A stretch of 64,000 bases of DNA from CAVXTT01 sp963764685 (GTDB lineage: Bacteria; Bacteroidota; Ignavibacteria; Ignavibacteriales; Ignavibacteriaceae). This document shows positions 48,012 through 56,742 of this stretch, piece after piece. A model generated the notes under the pieces. That model ran no database searches, was not told the DNA's origin, and was given only the letters and a program-made list of their open reading frames with translations. Each line of letters begins with the position of its first letter. The stretch's first letter is position 1. Position numbers and translations under genes: made by a program. The stretch spans positions 1-64,000 of the forward strand of contig CAVXTT010000019.1 in NCBI GenBank assembly GCA_963764685.1, given 5' to 3'.

Positions 48012-48199
48012 TTAAAGATAACTAATTGGTTAACTAAACTCAATGAACTTTTGTGCACAGACAGGGTGGAATGCATTTACTTTTATCTGCACGGTAAAAA
48101 GACCTCACCCTCTCCTATATTCGTTCACAATAATTTTCTTAGGTTTTATTTTTCTCTTCACACCGTATCCGATTGATAATACGTACATAATTCTGTGAT

Positions 48200-49027
48200 T
48201 TACTTTTCAGAACTTTTCTGATATTTTCCTCTCAGATTGATTCCAGAATTTCCGTACATAGGATGTGTATCCATTTTGATTGTCTGATATCCAGTATTTT
48301 TATCTATCATAACAAAATCGGATAATTCTAAAGACTCTTTATCCATCTTGAACTGAAATATCTTTTTTACTTTATTGTATTCAAGCAGCCTGAGAGTATC
48401 TCCGGAGACAATGAATTCTCCTTCATAGACCCGGGTACGCTTTCCGGTCGAATATTGATCAGACCTTTCAGAAATGATTGTGTACTTATTTTTACTAAAC
48501 CGAATGGTTACATCATAAGTATATGACAGTTTATCATCATTATTAGAATCATAATGAATCACTGGCGAAACTGTTTCCGAGTATTGTCTTTTCCATAGGG
48601 TATCCAAAGATGAAGTGTAACTTTCATATTTGACCTCAGAAGAGGGAATGAATTCTTCGGGGTAAAGAGTTACTAATTGGGTAAAATCATCATTGATTCG
48701 GACACCATAAATTTCGGGATATTCCTTCGTAAAAAATCTAATTAAATAGGTACCGCTATCACTACTGATAAATTCCTGACTAAATACCTCACTACCATTA
48801 TTAAGGAGCTTTACATTAACAGTATCAGCTTTCTTCATTGATACCATAATATAACCGGGAATGTCATTCTGGGATAACTCTGTATAGTACTTATTAACCT
48901 TTTTGAAAACTGTTTTGAAATCTTTGCTGGAGTCTTTTACCTGTCCGAAAGTATCGGCCAGGCAGGTTACAAAAAAAATGATAAGGAGTACTTTGAAAAG
49001 CTTGGTATAGTTGAGGTACTTCTGCAT
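48200..49027 (-). CDS. Predicted secreted protein of unknown function
   Basis: This protein of about 275 residues has a signal peptide (MQKYLNYTKLFKVLLIIFFVTCLADTFGQ) if it starts at 49027; the Met at 49036 is an alternative. The body is beta-rich with many Tyr and Ser residues (IIYDSNNDDKLSYTYDVTIRFSKNKYTIISERSDQ-like segment). No known domain is evident. It lies 80 bases before the DUF1801 gene on the same strand. Confidence 0.65.
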   Translation of the reverse strand: MQKYLNYTKLFKVLLIIFFVTCLADTFGQVKDSSKDFKTVFKKVNKYYTELSQNDIPGYIMVSMKKADTVNVKLLNNGSEVFSQEFISSDSGTYLIRFFTKEYPEIYGVRINDDFTQLVTLYPEEFIPSSEVKYESYTSSLDTLWKRQYSETVSPVIHYDSNNDDKLSYTYDVTIRFSKNKYTIISERSDQYSTGKRTRVYEGEFIVSGDTLRLLEYNKVKKIFQFKMDKESLELSDFVMIDKNTGYQTIKMDTHPMYGNSGINLRGKYQKSSEK

Positions 49028-49107
49028 ATATTCCATTTCTGTTAGCCCCTGGATTACAATTAAAAATGAATAAATTATTATTAAAAATATTTTCGCCAGC
49101 ACGATTT

Positions 49108-49482
49108 TTATTTCTTTTTTTTCCTTCCCAGATTTCCTTTTACTCTGAACTTAACAATCCTGCTGATCAAACCTAAAGGAATTTTTTTATTTAGCGGAAA
49201 TCTTACTGTCCCTTTAGAACCCTCATACTTGGAGAGCTCTTTTTTGAAAGCCTCAATGCCTGATGATGCAGGGTAAAAGCCTATATGGTTATTATAAGCT
49301 GCAAAATGAACCAGGTTTCCATGAAGTGTAAATGTCGGTATCTGATATTTTATGGCTTCCTCAGCTTCAGGTGCAGCTTTACGGATGGTTTCTCTTATAC
49401 TTTCCAGCTTAGCCTGAACCTCTTCGGGGAAAAGCTGAATATATTCATCGATTGTTTTAGGTGAACTTTTTTTAGCTATCAT
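49108..49482 (-). CDS. DUF1801/YdhG-like protein
   Basis: This 124-residue protein is of the DUF1801 family (TIDEYIQLFPEEVQAKLESIRETIRKAAPEAEEAIKYQIPTF, HFAAYNNHIGFYP). Relatives include the frataxin-like Bacillus YdhG (Fra), proposed to help iron delivery, though most members have no proven role. It ends in a basic tail (GRKKKK). It lies in a run of small accessory genes. Confidence 0.85.
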   Translation of the reverse strand: MIAKKSSPKTIDEYIQLFPEEVQAKLESIRETIRKAAPEAEEAIKYQIPTFTLHGNLVHFAAYNNHIGFYPASSGIEAFKKELSKYEGSKGTVRFPLNKKIPLGLISRIVKFRVKGNLGRKKKK

Positions 49483-49571
49483 CTTTAACTATTAATTTAA
49501 TAAGTGGTAATACAATGATTGCCTTTACTCCTTACTTCCGCACATCTACACCTCCGTACCTCCGCACCAAC

Positions 49572-49982
49572 TCATCCCGCCTTCTCATCACTCTGCAGCA
49601 TACCAAAGATATTTCCTTCAGGGTCTTTACAGTATGCCAGCCAGCCCACTCCTTTTATAGCCATCTTAGGAAGTGCAATACTGCCCCCTTTCTTTAAGAC
49701 CTTATTAATATATTCATCAACAGCCGGGACATCCATCGTGCAGACATATGCATTTACAGCCTGCCCGTCAACCGGAGCCGCTCCGCGGCGTATTACCATA
49801 CCACCGTTTATACCGGCTTCTTTTTCATTACCTGTATGCACTACCCAGTAGCGGTTTTCCGGGGGCATCTCAACTTCCGGGATAACCCATTCTTTTATAT
49901 CCCAGCCAAAAATATCACTGTAGAATTTAGAAGTCCTCTCAGGATCAGCGGCGTGTATCTCAAAATGCACAACACGGTTCAT
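49572..49982 (-). CDS. VOC (glyoxalase/bleomycin-resistance) family protein
   Basis: This 136-residue protein has two beta-alpha-beta-beta-beta modules. The first has HFEIHAADPERTSKFYSDIFGWDIKEW and the second VCTMDVPAVDEYINKVLKKGGSI, ending YCKDPEGNIFGMLQ. Putative metal ligands are the His near residue 6 and a Glu near the end of each module. The substrate is not known. The upstream spacer (49499-49571) holds a CTCCGCAC-type short repeat. Confidence 0.88.
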   Translation of the reverse strand: MNRVVHFEIHAADPERTSKFYSDIFGWDIKEWVIPEVEMPPENRYWVVHTGNEKEAGINGGMVIRRGAAPVDGQAVNAYVCTMDVPAVDEYINKVLKKGGSIALPKMAIKGVGWLAYCKDPEGNIFGMLQSDEKAG

Positions 49983-50029
49983 AAATTGTTCCTTATTTTT
50001 TCTGAGCCTTCCGTAAGATAATATTTTCT

Positions 50030-50677
50030 TTAAATCTTTTCTATAGTCTGTTTCTTTAAAAATCTAATAGCTTTTTTCTTTACAGCACCCCTGTTGTTAT
50101 CCGTATATTTTTCAGCAAATTCTATTAATGCAGATTTATCAGTTACCAGGGAATAGATTTTTTCGATGGCTTCAATAGCAGTACCTGCAGCAATATTATT
50201 GCATTCTTCAGTCTGATAATCCGTTTGTGAGACCTTAAGGATTGCCGCAGCGATTTTAACTGCAAGATGCGGTTTATGCACTGCAATCTTTGCAGCACCT
50301 TTAATTGTATTTGCCGCTGATATCAGTACCGGCCGTTCTATGGGTAAAAGATATTTATCGATTATCCTGTCAACTTTATCGAAGGTATCCACCGCCGATA
50401 AATTGGCAATTATTGAAATTGCACTCCATTTAAAGATATTATTATCATTTTCAAGATTTTGTATGAAGAAGTCTATGTGGGGGTAGAGTAATACGGGATA
50501 ATCCTCACTAATAATCCTAAGAACTTTATCACAGCCGTACTTTACATCTGCCTTCTTATGATTCAGACCTTCAAATAGTTCAGAAAGCAGAGAGGGATTC
50601 TTAATTATTTCTTCAGCTATTTTTTCTTTGGAAACCTTCTTAGCTGATATTTTTTTAATTAAAGCGGATTCAGACAT
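50030..50677 (-). CDS. HEAT-repeat-like protein
   Basis: This 215-residue, all-helical protein has repeated ~35-residue units (KKADVKYGCDKVLRIISEDYP, NNIFKWSAISIIANLSAVD, RPVLISAANTIKGAAKIAV), as in HEAT/armadillo scaffolds. It has no signal peptide. It lies 11 bases after the DUF3795 gene and is probably co-transcribed with it. A protein-binding role is inferred from the fold only. Confidence 0.75.
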   Translation of the reverse strand: MSESALIKKISAKKVSKEKIAEEIIKNPSLLSELFEGLNHKKADVKYGCDKVLRIISEDYPVLLYPHIDFFIQNLENDNNIFKWSAISIIANLSAVDTFDKVDRIIDKYLLPIERPVLISAANTIKGAAKIAVHKPHLAVKIAAAILKVSQTDYQTEECNNIAAGTAIEAIEKIYSLVTDKSALIEFAEKYTDNNRGAVKKKAIRFLKKQTIEKI

Positions 50678-50688
50678 AAAATACCTCC

Positions 50689-51123
50689 TTAGGTACTTTT
50701 AAGATACTTCTTTTGCACCCCGCATTGCAGACAATCATCTCTATGAACACAAACCAGATCGCCGCAATTATGACAGGTCCATTTCACCTTCTCTTCCCTT
50801 ATAAATTTTCTAATACCCCCCTCATTAATATTGTTAAGGTTCCCGATCATGCTCATCCCATATTTTGTCTTGTATCGTTTATCTAACTGACGCAACCGCG
50901 TGCAAGGAAATTTATTGCAGTCAAAACAAAACCTGGACTTACCCAACGCAAAGAAATTACATTTTTTAATCCTGCATCTTGATCTGGTAACGGGGTGGGA
51001 GGCATCAACAAAATTACAGCCGGGACATTTATTCTTTTCTCTTTGGTAGGCAAGGCATAATGCACAGTTCATTCCGCAAGGAGCGATAAGGAGAGATTTT
51101 ATTTGGGGCTTAGCTCGAATCAT
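50689..51123 (-). CDS. Cysteine-rich DUF3795-like protein with extra zinc ribbon
   Basis: This 144-residue protein starts with the DUF3795 pattern LLIAPCGMNCALCLAYQREKNKCPGC and continues with a second Cys group (CRIKKCNFFALGKSRFCFDCNKFPC). A third group at the C-terminus (WTCHNCGDLVCVHRDDCLQCG) is a zinc-ribbon addition. It probably binds zinc or Fe-S. Its function is unknown. It stands between the lipoprotein pair and the HEAT-like gene. Confidence 0.82.
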   Translation of the reverse strand: MIRAKPQIKSLLIAPCGMNCALCLAYQREKNKCPGCNFVDASHPVTRSRCRIKKCNFFALGKSRFCFDCNKFPCTRLRQLDKRYKTKYGMSMIGNLNNINEGGIRKFIREEKVKWTCHNCGDLVCVHRDDCLQCGVQKKYLKST

Positions 51124-51129
51124 AAATTT

Positions 51130-51853
51130 TTACGGTACATAAACAGTATCGATATTAGAGAAAGTAATGCCTTCACTATCAAGTTCATATTTTCTTGTGA
51201 CCGGGTTGATATTATTGTAATCCCAATCATAAGTGGGACCCACAATGGCTGTTACATATAATCTTTCACCTGTTTGCAGACCATACGATATTTTATCCAT
51301 ATCAGTAACAGAAAATGAGGTGCTGAAATTTACTGAATCAGGGCGGGCTAATGAGTAATTAACATAATCAAAAATCATTTCAGATGTTATTTCTATAGGG
51401 TTTTTCGAAAACAATAAAGCTATATATCTATATCGTTCTGTTGGAGCCGATACTGATCCATTTATATGTATTTTGACAGAATCACTGGATGCAATCAGTT
51501 GGGTAACGATAACCGGCGGGATTTGGCCCAATGTTTTCCCGTAAGTATAATACGAGCCTGAACCTGTAAATTGAACATTATACATTTTAGCTGACATAAA
51601 ACCTGCCTTGGAATATTTAATAGTGTAAATCCCGGCAGGGACATCAGCAATTTCCCAGTAGCCGGTTTCTGCCGACAAGGTTGAATAGTCAGTACCCTCG
51701 AGTGAGATCAGGACATTTTCAGGTACAACAAAATTTAATGAGTCATCTGCAAGTTGCTGCACTTCCGCTGATTGTACCCGATAGCAGACCGGTTTGATTA
51801 TCTTCGCATCCGAATAATAAACCAAGAGCCAGGATGATTATTATCCTTTTCAT
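51130..51853 (-). CDS. Lipoprotein with carboxypeptidase-regulatory-like domain, copy 1 (one frame break)
   Basis: This protein of about 240 residues starts MKRIIIILALGLLFGC (lipidated Cys 16), then GTISGS, then after a frame change near 51775 continues as a carboxypeptidase-regulatory-like beta-sandwich (NVLISLEGTDYSTLSAETGYWEIADVPAGIYTIKYSKAGF). It is closely similar to the next gene upstream, so the two are a tandem duplication. It would sit on the periplasmic or outer-membrane surface. The role is unknown. Confidence 0.75.
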
Positions 51854-51870
51854 ATTTGTTCCTTACTTGA

Positions 51871-52596
51871 TTAAGGTACATTAACAGTATCGATATTAGA
51901 GAAGGTAATTCCCTGAGTGTCAAGTTCAAACTTCCTGGTAACCGGATTTGGCAGTTTGGTAAATCCACGCTGCTGATGCAGCGACAATGGCTATACCGTA
52001 TAACTTTTCGCCGCTGTGCAGACCATACGTTATTCTATCATAATCATCTATGAATGCCCAGCCGTCAAAAACAGCAGAATCAGGGGAACCAATGTATATC
52101 TCATAAAATCAAATTCCATTTCAGGCTGGATTACTATTGGATCTTTATCAAAATATACTGATACATATCTACCATAACCCGGGGTTGGAGAAGAGACCCG
52201 GCCTTTCATATAAATTCTCATAGAATCACTTGAGAGATCCAGCTCTGTTACGGTTACTGGAGGGATTTCACCTAACTGCTGGTAGCCGGAGAAATAATTA
52301 CCCCCTCCTGCAAATTGAACATTATATTTCTTGATCGAAATAAAACCTGCTTTAGAATATTTTATCGTGTAAACTCCCGGAGGTACATTCGCTATTTCCC
52401 AGTAACCATTTTCTGCAGACAGAGCTGAATGGTATGTCCCTTCCAGTGAAACCAGGACATCTTTAGGAACGAGAGCATTTGATGAGTCATCAAAGATTTC
52501 CACACTTCCGCTGATTGTACCAGGTGCCAGACCTGTCTGACTATCTTCGCACCCGAATAATAAGCCGATTATTAAAAGCCCTGCTATTTTTTTCAT
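51871..52596 (-). pseudogene. Lipoprotein with carboxypeptidase-regulatory-like domain, copy 2 (two frame breaks)
   Basis: This paralogue of the preceding entry starts MKKIAGLLIIGLLFGCEDSQTG at 52596 and has the same domain (DVLVSLEGTYHSALSAENGYWEIANVPPGVYTIKYSKAGF). The frame changes near 52100 and again near 51965; the joined product ends FELDTQGITFSNIDTVNVP, matching copy 1. The 17-base spacing to copy 1 supports tandem duplication and co-transcription. Confidence 0.75.
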
Positions 52597-52877
52597 TATA
52601 ATCCGATGATAAGTGACTAATAATTTTATAAAAGAAACTGATAAAGGAGAAGGGGTAGATAATTTCAGAAGTTCGAATGGAGTGATGATTCTCTGGCTGC
52701 ATCTCATAGCGATACCTTTCGAAAAAAAGAGTTTGAACTGTTACCCGGTAACATTGAACTCCCTTTAATGTTTATCAAACTTAATATAAAAGTTTAATAA
52801 TTACCAGAAAGGATATAGCGGTAGAGATTCATATTTAAGGGGATTGCTTCTCCCGAAGACTCATTACGGTCCATAAT

Positions 52878-53001
52878 ATTTTATAAAGCGTATCAGATGT
52901 ATTTTATGGATCCCCTACAGGGATCTGTTTTTGCTTGTGAATATGTTGCTACAATTATTTACCCTCTACAAGGGTAGGAAAGGAAAATTAGAGCATTACA
53001 C
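52878..53001. repeat. 124-bp direct repeat, copy 1
   Basis: This segment recurs 276 bases away at 53154-53277 with two mismatches. It contains GGATCCCCTACAGGGATC and ACCCTCTACAAGGGT palindromes. The gap 52708-53334 holds no gene I can support. Confidence 0.8.
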
Positions 53002-53153
53002 CGGTGAAGGGGATTGCTTCTCGAGGACTCTTACTAATGACGCCGTTCAGTTAACCGGAGTACGGATCAATAGATTTCCTTCCCCTGTAGGGGGAATATA
53101 ATTGTAGCCAGGCATAACACCCCCGGAATTGATCCTTGTAGAGGATCCATAAA

Positions 53154-53277
53154 ATTTTATAAAACGTATCAGATGTATTTTATGGATCCCCTACAGGGAT
53201 CTGTTTTTGTTTGTGAATATGTTGCTACAATTATTTACCCTCTACAAGGGTAGGAAAGGAAAATTAGAGCATTACAC
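53154..53277. repeat. 124-bp direct repeat, copy 2
   Basis: This is the second copy of the repeat at 52878-53001, in the same orientation. Between the copies lies a related palindromic segment (CTACAGGG-like sequences and GATCC(N)GGATC), so the region looks like multiplied REP units. Confidence 0.8.
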
Positions 53278-53334
53278 GGGTTAAAGGGATTGCTTCTCCC
53301 GAAAGAATGTAAAAGTAATGAGGGAGTGGAAGTG

Positions 53335-53408
53335 TGGGCTCTAAAGGATTCGAACCTTTGACCTTCTGCACGTCAAGCAGACGCTCTAACCAACTGAGCT
53401 AAGAGCCC
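53335..53408 (-). tRNA. tRNA-Val (GAC)
   Basis: A complete cloverleaf reads on the minus strand from GGGCTCTTAGCTCAGTTGG to the matching acceptor AGAGCCC and discriminator A. The anticodon arm is TCTGC-TTGACGT-GCAGA with anticodon GAC, and the T-arm GGTTCGAATCC is present. CCA is not encoded. Confidence 0.95.
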
Positions 53409-53429
53409 GTAATAATAACGGAATATTCA

Positions 53430-53618
53430 GGAGGAGATTGCTTCACTCCGAAGACTCCGTTCGCAATGACATTTCGGGTGTCATCATTTCAATCAAGTTG
53501 TTCCGGAGGAGATTGCTTCGTCGAAGACTCCTCGCAATGACATTTCGGGTGTCATCATTTTATCAATCACGTTGTTCCGGAGGAGATTGCTTCCTCGAAG
53601 ACTCCGTTCGCAATGACG
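53430..53618. repeat. Three copies of a GATTGCTTC...CGCAATGAC element
   Basis: Three units of about 60-65 bases each begin GGAGGAGATTGCTTC and end CGCAATGAC(A/G)TTT, separated by TTCGGGTGTCATCATTT-type linkers. They lie between tRNA-Val and tRNA-Leu. Each unit is an imperfect palindrome. Open frames across this block are by-products. Confidence 0.75.
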
Positions 53619-53695
53619 TTTTTCAGCGGCACATCGTCATTGTCTTGTTATTTCGTCAGCACGACCGCACCACCGCACAACCGCACGAGAACTTG

Positions 53696-53781
53696 TACCG
53701 AGGGCCGGACTCGAACCGGCACGGGAATAAATTCCCACAGGATTTTAAGTCCTGTGCGTCTACCAATTCCGCCACCCCGGC
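53696..53781 (-). tRNA. tRNA-Leu (TAA)
   Basis: On the minus strand the acceptor GCCGGGG pairs with CCTCGGT (one G-U pair at each edge). The D-arm GGCGGAATTGGTAGACGC, the anticodon stem CAGGACTTAAAATCCTG with anticodon TAA, a long variable arm (as class II tRNA requires) and the T-arm GGTTCGAGTCC are present. CCA is not encoded. Confidence 0.95.
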
Positions 53782-54509
53782 AAGTATTGCATTCAATAAT
53801 AAGCCAGCAAATATAGAGAATCACCCATTTTTTTGCAAGAAAATTGATTCCTTGGGAAGCCAAATAATTACTAATTTGGCCTCCCGGACGCCTCTGCCCG
53901 GCCCCAGATGCGTAAACCTGATTCCGGAGAGTACTTTACTAATTGCTAATAACTGCATTTATTTTGAATTTCTCAATGAAATGACAATGCCCGGGGGATG
54001 AGGAAAGAATGATCAGGCAGGTTCCGGGCAAAACAGCCTGTTTTTGGCCGCGCACTGTCCGCGCATACGCCGCACACTGTCCGGGCGTTAAATAATTTAC
54101 GGTTGGTACGGGAGATTTTTTTTGCCGGAATCGAAGTTTTTTCTTAACGAAAGGTCCGCTTGCATTAACTACCCTTCAGGGGAAAATGATCAGGCAGATT
54201 TGCACCCGGAATATCGGAATTACGCATATGTTTACAGAAACAGGCATTAGACAACTTCTGTTGAATTTAATATAATTAACCGGAAAGATTTGACTAAACA
54301 CTTATTTCCAACCCTATCTTTCCCGGTACCTAACCCCTTTAGCCTCCATACAACACTTCTTCGAAGGTAATGTTATTGTAAGAGTTTAGTAGGACATAGT
54401 AGGGGCTGTGTAGGGGTTAAAGGCCTTTTTTTGTCAGGTGCCGGACATTTTAAATCGAAAGAATTCGCTTATTCCCTATAAACAGACAATAAAATAAATT
54501 TGTAAATTT
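53782..54509. other. Gene-free stretch
   Basis: No gene, tRNA or strong terminator is supported here. The segment has GCGCACTGTCCGCGC-like imperfect repeats near 54050 and otherwise AT-rich unique sequence. It separates tRNA-Leu from the plus-strand gene at 54510. Confidence 0.5.
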
Positions 54510-55118
54510 ATGCAGATGAAAAAATTATTAATCGCCTCAGCCATAGTGGGAATCGGGTTGGTATATTTTCTTTACCCCGAGACTGTAATAACCTATCCTC
54601 CGGGGATAACTGCACCTGATATTCCAACTCAAACTGTCTTAGCTGATAACAAAAAATGGACTACAGGAGAATTTACTATTCAGGCGCTTGCCGGTTATAA
54701 AATTAAGGCAAGAGTTCTAAGCCGGAATAATTTCTCGATGGGAAAAGAGAGTGACTTGTCTCCCTTTGATCTTGCACTTGGCTGGGGGCCTATGTCCGAC
54801 CAGATGATTATTGACAAAATTGAAATATCACAACGGAACAGATGGTATCATTGGCAAACAGAGAATGCCCCTATTCAGGTTACTGAGATTAGTTTAAATA
54901 GTGCAAATGTTCATATTATTCCCAAAGATGATGATATTGAAGACAAATTTGATGAAGTTTATAAGGGGAGCCTGATTGAAATGAATGGTTATTTAGTGAA
55001 AGTAAGTACTGCTGAAGGATGGAGCTGGGTAAGCTCTTTAAGAAGGAATGATACCGGCGGAGGATCGTGTGAACTTCTTTGGGTTGATGATTTAACCGTA
55101 TTCCCGGCAGGAAATTGA
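54510..55118 (+). CDS. Conserved protein of unknown function, membrane-anchored
   Basis: This 202-residue protein has an N-terminal hydrophobic segment (LLIASAIVGIGLVYFLYP) that would anchor it or act as a signal. The body has the segment ALGWGPMSDQMIIDKIEISQRNRWYHWQ and the ending SWVSSLRRNDTGGGSCELLWVDDL, which look conserved and globular. Start may be the first or third codon (both ATG). No function is known to me. It stands alone, transcribed opposite to the sigma/anti-sigma pair. Confidence 0.75.
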   Translation: MQMKKLLIASAIVGIGLVYFLYPETVITYPPGITAPDIPTQTVLADNKKWTTGEFTIQALAGYKIKARVLSRNNFSMGKESDLSPFDLALGWGPMSDQMIIDKIEISQRNRWYHWQTENAPIQVTEISLNSANVHIIPKDDDIEDKFDEVYKGSLIEMNGYLVKVSTAEGWSWVSSLRRNDTGGGSCELLWVDDLTVFPAGN

Positions 55119-55152
55119 ATCTAGAATTTTAAGCTTTGAATAAAAACAAGAA

Positions 55153-55171
55153 AGCCTCAGAAACTGAGGCT
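55153..55171 (-). terminator. Terminator between the unknown gene and the anti-sigma gene
   Basis: Perfect 8-bp stem AGCCTCAG/CTGAGGCT with a three-base loop, lying between two convergent genes. T-rich sequence follows on the minus side, so it probably serves the sigma/anti-sigma operon. Confidence 0.7.
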
Positions 55172-55199
55172 GAATAAAACTACTCCACAAATGATCGAA

Positions 55200-56742
55200 T
55201 TAAATCTCTACAGGTTTTTTAACTGTGGTCTTCTTTTTCCCTTTGTTGATATCCTTCCTTAATTCCTTCATTTCTTCACGAAAGTGTTTCATTTCCTGTT
55301 CAAGTTCTTTCATCTGGATCTTGAATTCATGGTTCAGACTGTCATTCATAAAAAACCTGAACATTGTGTTCAGTGAATCAGTATTGTAATAAAAATTCAT
55401 ATTCCGGCATAGTCATCGAATCAAGGTTATGATACTTTAGTATGGAATCTACATTCGGCATATAGGCATTATCCGGAATGTTGAACTTGTAGCTGTTCAG
55501 CGAATCCCCTATCTCAACTTTATAGACTCCGCCGTGAGGAGCATCCGGTATCTGTATATTTACAGAAAACTCCTTCATATTTTCAGCCAAATCATTAACG
55601 TATACTTCAAGATCCTGAAGCATCGGAAGGTCCATTCCCATCGGCGGAATAGCAGGCACCATTACCCGGCAGGTATTCGAATCAACAAAAACCTGCAGGT
55701 CTTTGTTAACTTTTATTCTTTTATTGTGCCCTAATGAGGAATCTATCTTAACCTGTATATTTATTCTCTGCATTTCTTTATCGAGGTTCTTCATTTCCTT
55801 GTTCAGCTGCTCCATTTCAACATGGAACTTCCCTTTGTCAAACTCATAAACTTCAGAGAAAATACTGTCGGGGGTAAAGAAGATATACTCATTATCCCTT
55901 GCAGTTTTTACCTCGCTGACATACTGCATCAATTCCCCTTTCTTCGGCAGATTCGCCGTAGGGATCATTCTTCTGAACTCGTCATGATTTGATGCAGATG
56001 CAAATGCAAGCAGCTCGGCTGCAATTGCCCTGTTGTAATTCCATAGATTAGGATTTACTGCCAGTGTGTTTTTCTCATTTACAAGTATCTGTGTCTGCAG
56101 GTCATCTGCATAGCTTGCAAGAATTGAGTCAACCTGTTTCCTCTGCTTATTATCAAGCTTCAGAGCCTTGGCAAAATTCTCAAGATTATTTTCATTATGT
56201 GAGGCGGCGGATATATTCCTTATCTCAAAGAATTTCTTTCCTTTATCGTCGTAACCAAGCTGAAGTATCTGTCCTTCCTTATTATCCAGGGGGATACGGT
56301 TTGAGAAAGCAAAATTGAATATATCCTCATTTGTAAGGTCAGCTGCATAAAGAAGCGGTCTCAGGTTTTCCTTGTAAAAACTTGCAATGTTTGTTTTCTG
56401 CTCCTCAAGCATATCCTCTATCATACCGGGATTGAGTTTAAGAACAACCATCAATGCAACAGCGAGTAGTGAGAAGCCTAAAACAGGGGCATATTTCCGT
56501 AATCTGCTTCCGGTCTGCTTTGAGCTTTTTAGCTCAGCATAAAATCTTGTCTCGAAATACGACGACTCAGGAAGCTCCTTTATAGCTGAACGGGTTAGCT
56601 CCTGAAGCTTTTTTAATTCTTCCAGTTTTGCTCTCAGCTCTGCAGAGTAACCTAATCTCTGTTCGAGATCATTCTGTTCTTCGGGAGAAAGCTCTCCGTC
56701 AATGTATGCCGATAAAAGTTCTTTATCAGATATATACTTCAT
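55200..56742 (-). CDS. Anti-sigma factor-like membrane protein (one frame break)
   Basis: This protein of about 510 residues has a short N-terminal cytoplasmic domain that resembles the anti-sigma domain (SDKELLSAYIDGELSPEEQNDLEQRLGYSAEL), though without the zinc-binding HxxxCxxC motif. A single membrane segment (YAPVLGFSLLAVALMVVLKL) follows, then a periplasmic region of nearly 400 residues with a coiled-coil tail. The frame changes in a T5 run near 55393; the second frame adds YYNTDSLNTMFRFFMNDS and a Lys-rich tail. It overlaps the sigma gene by 4 bases and should bind and inhibit that sigma factor until signalled. Confidence 0.8.

Noticed and set aside
53438..54001. 187-codon open frame across the tRNA-Leu region
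   Set aside because: It translates three repeat units and the antisense of tRNA-Leu; repetition such as RRRLLRRRLL shows it is a by-product.
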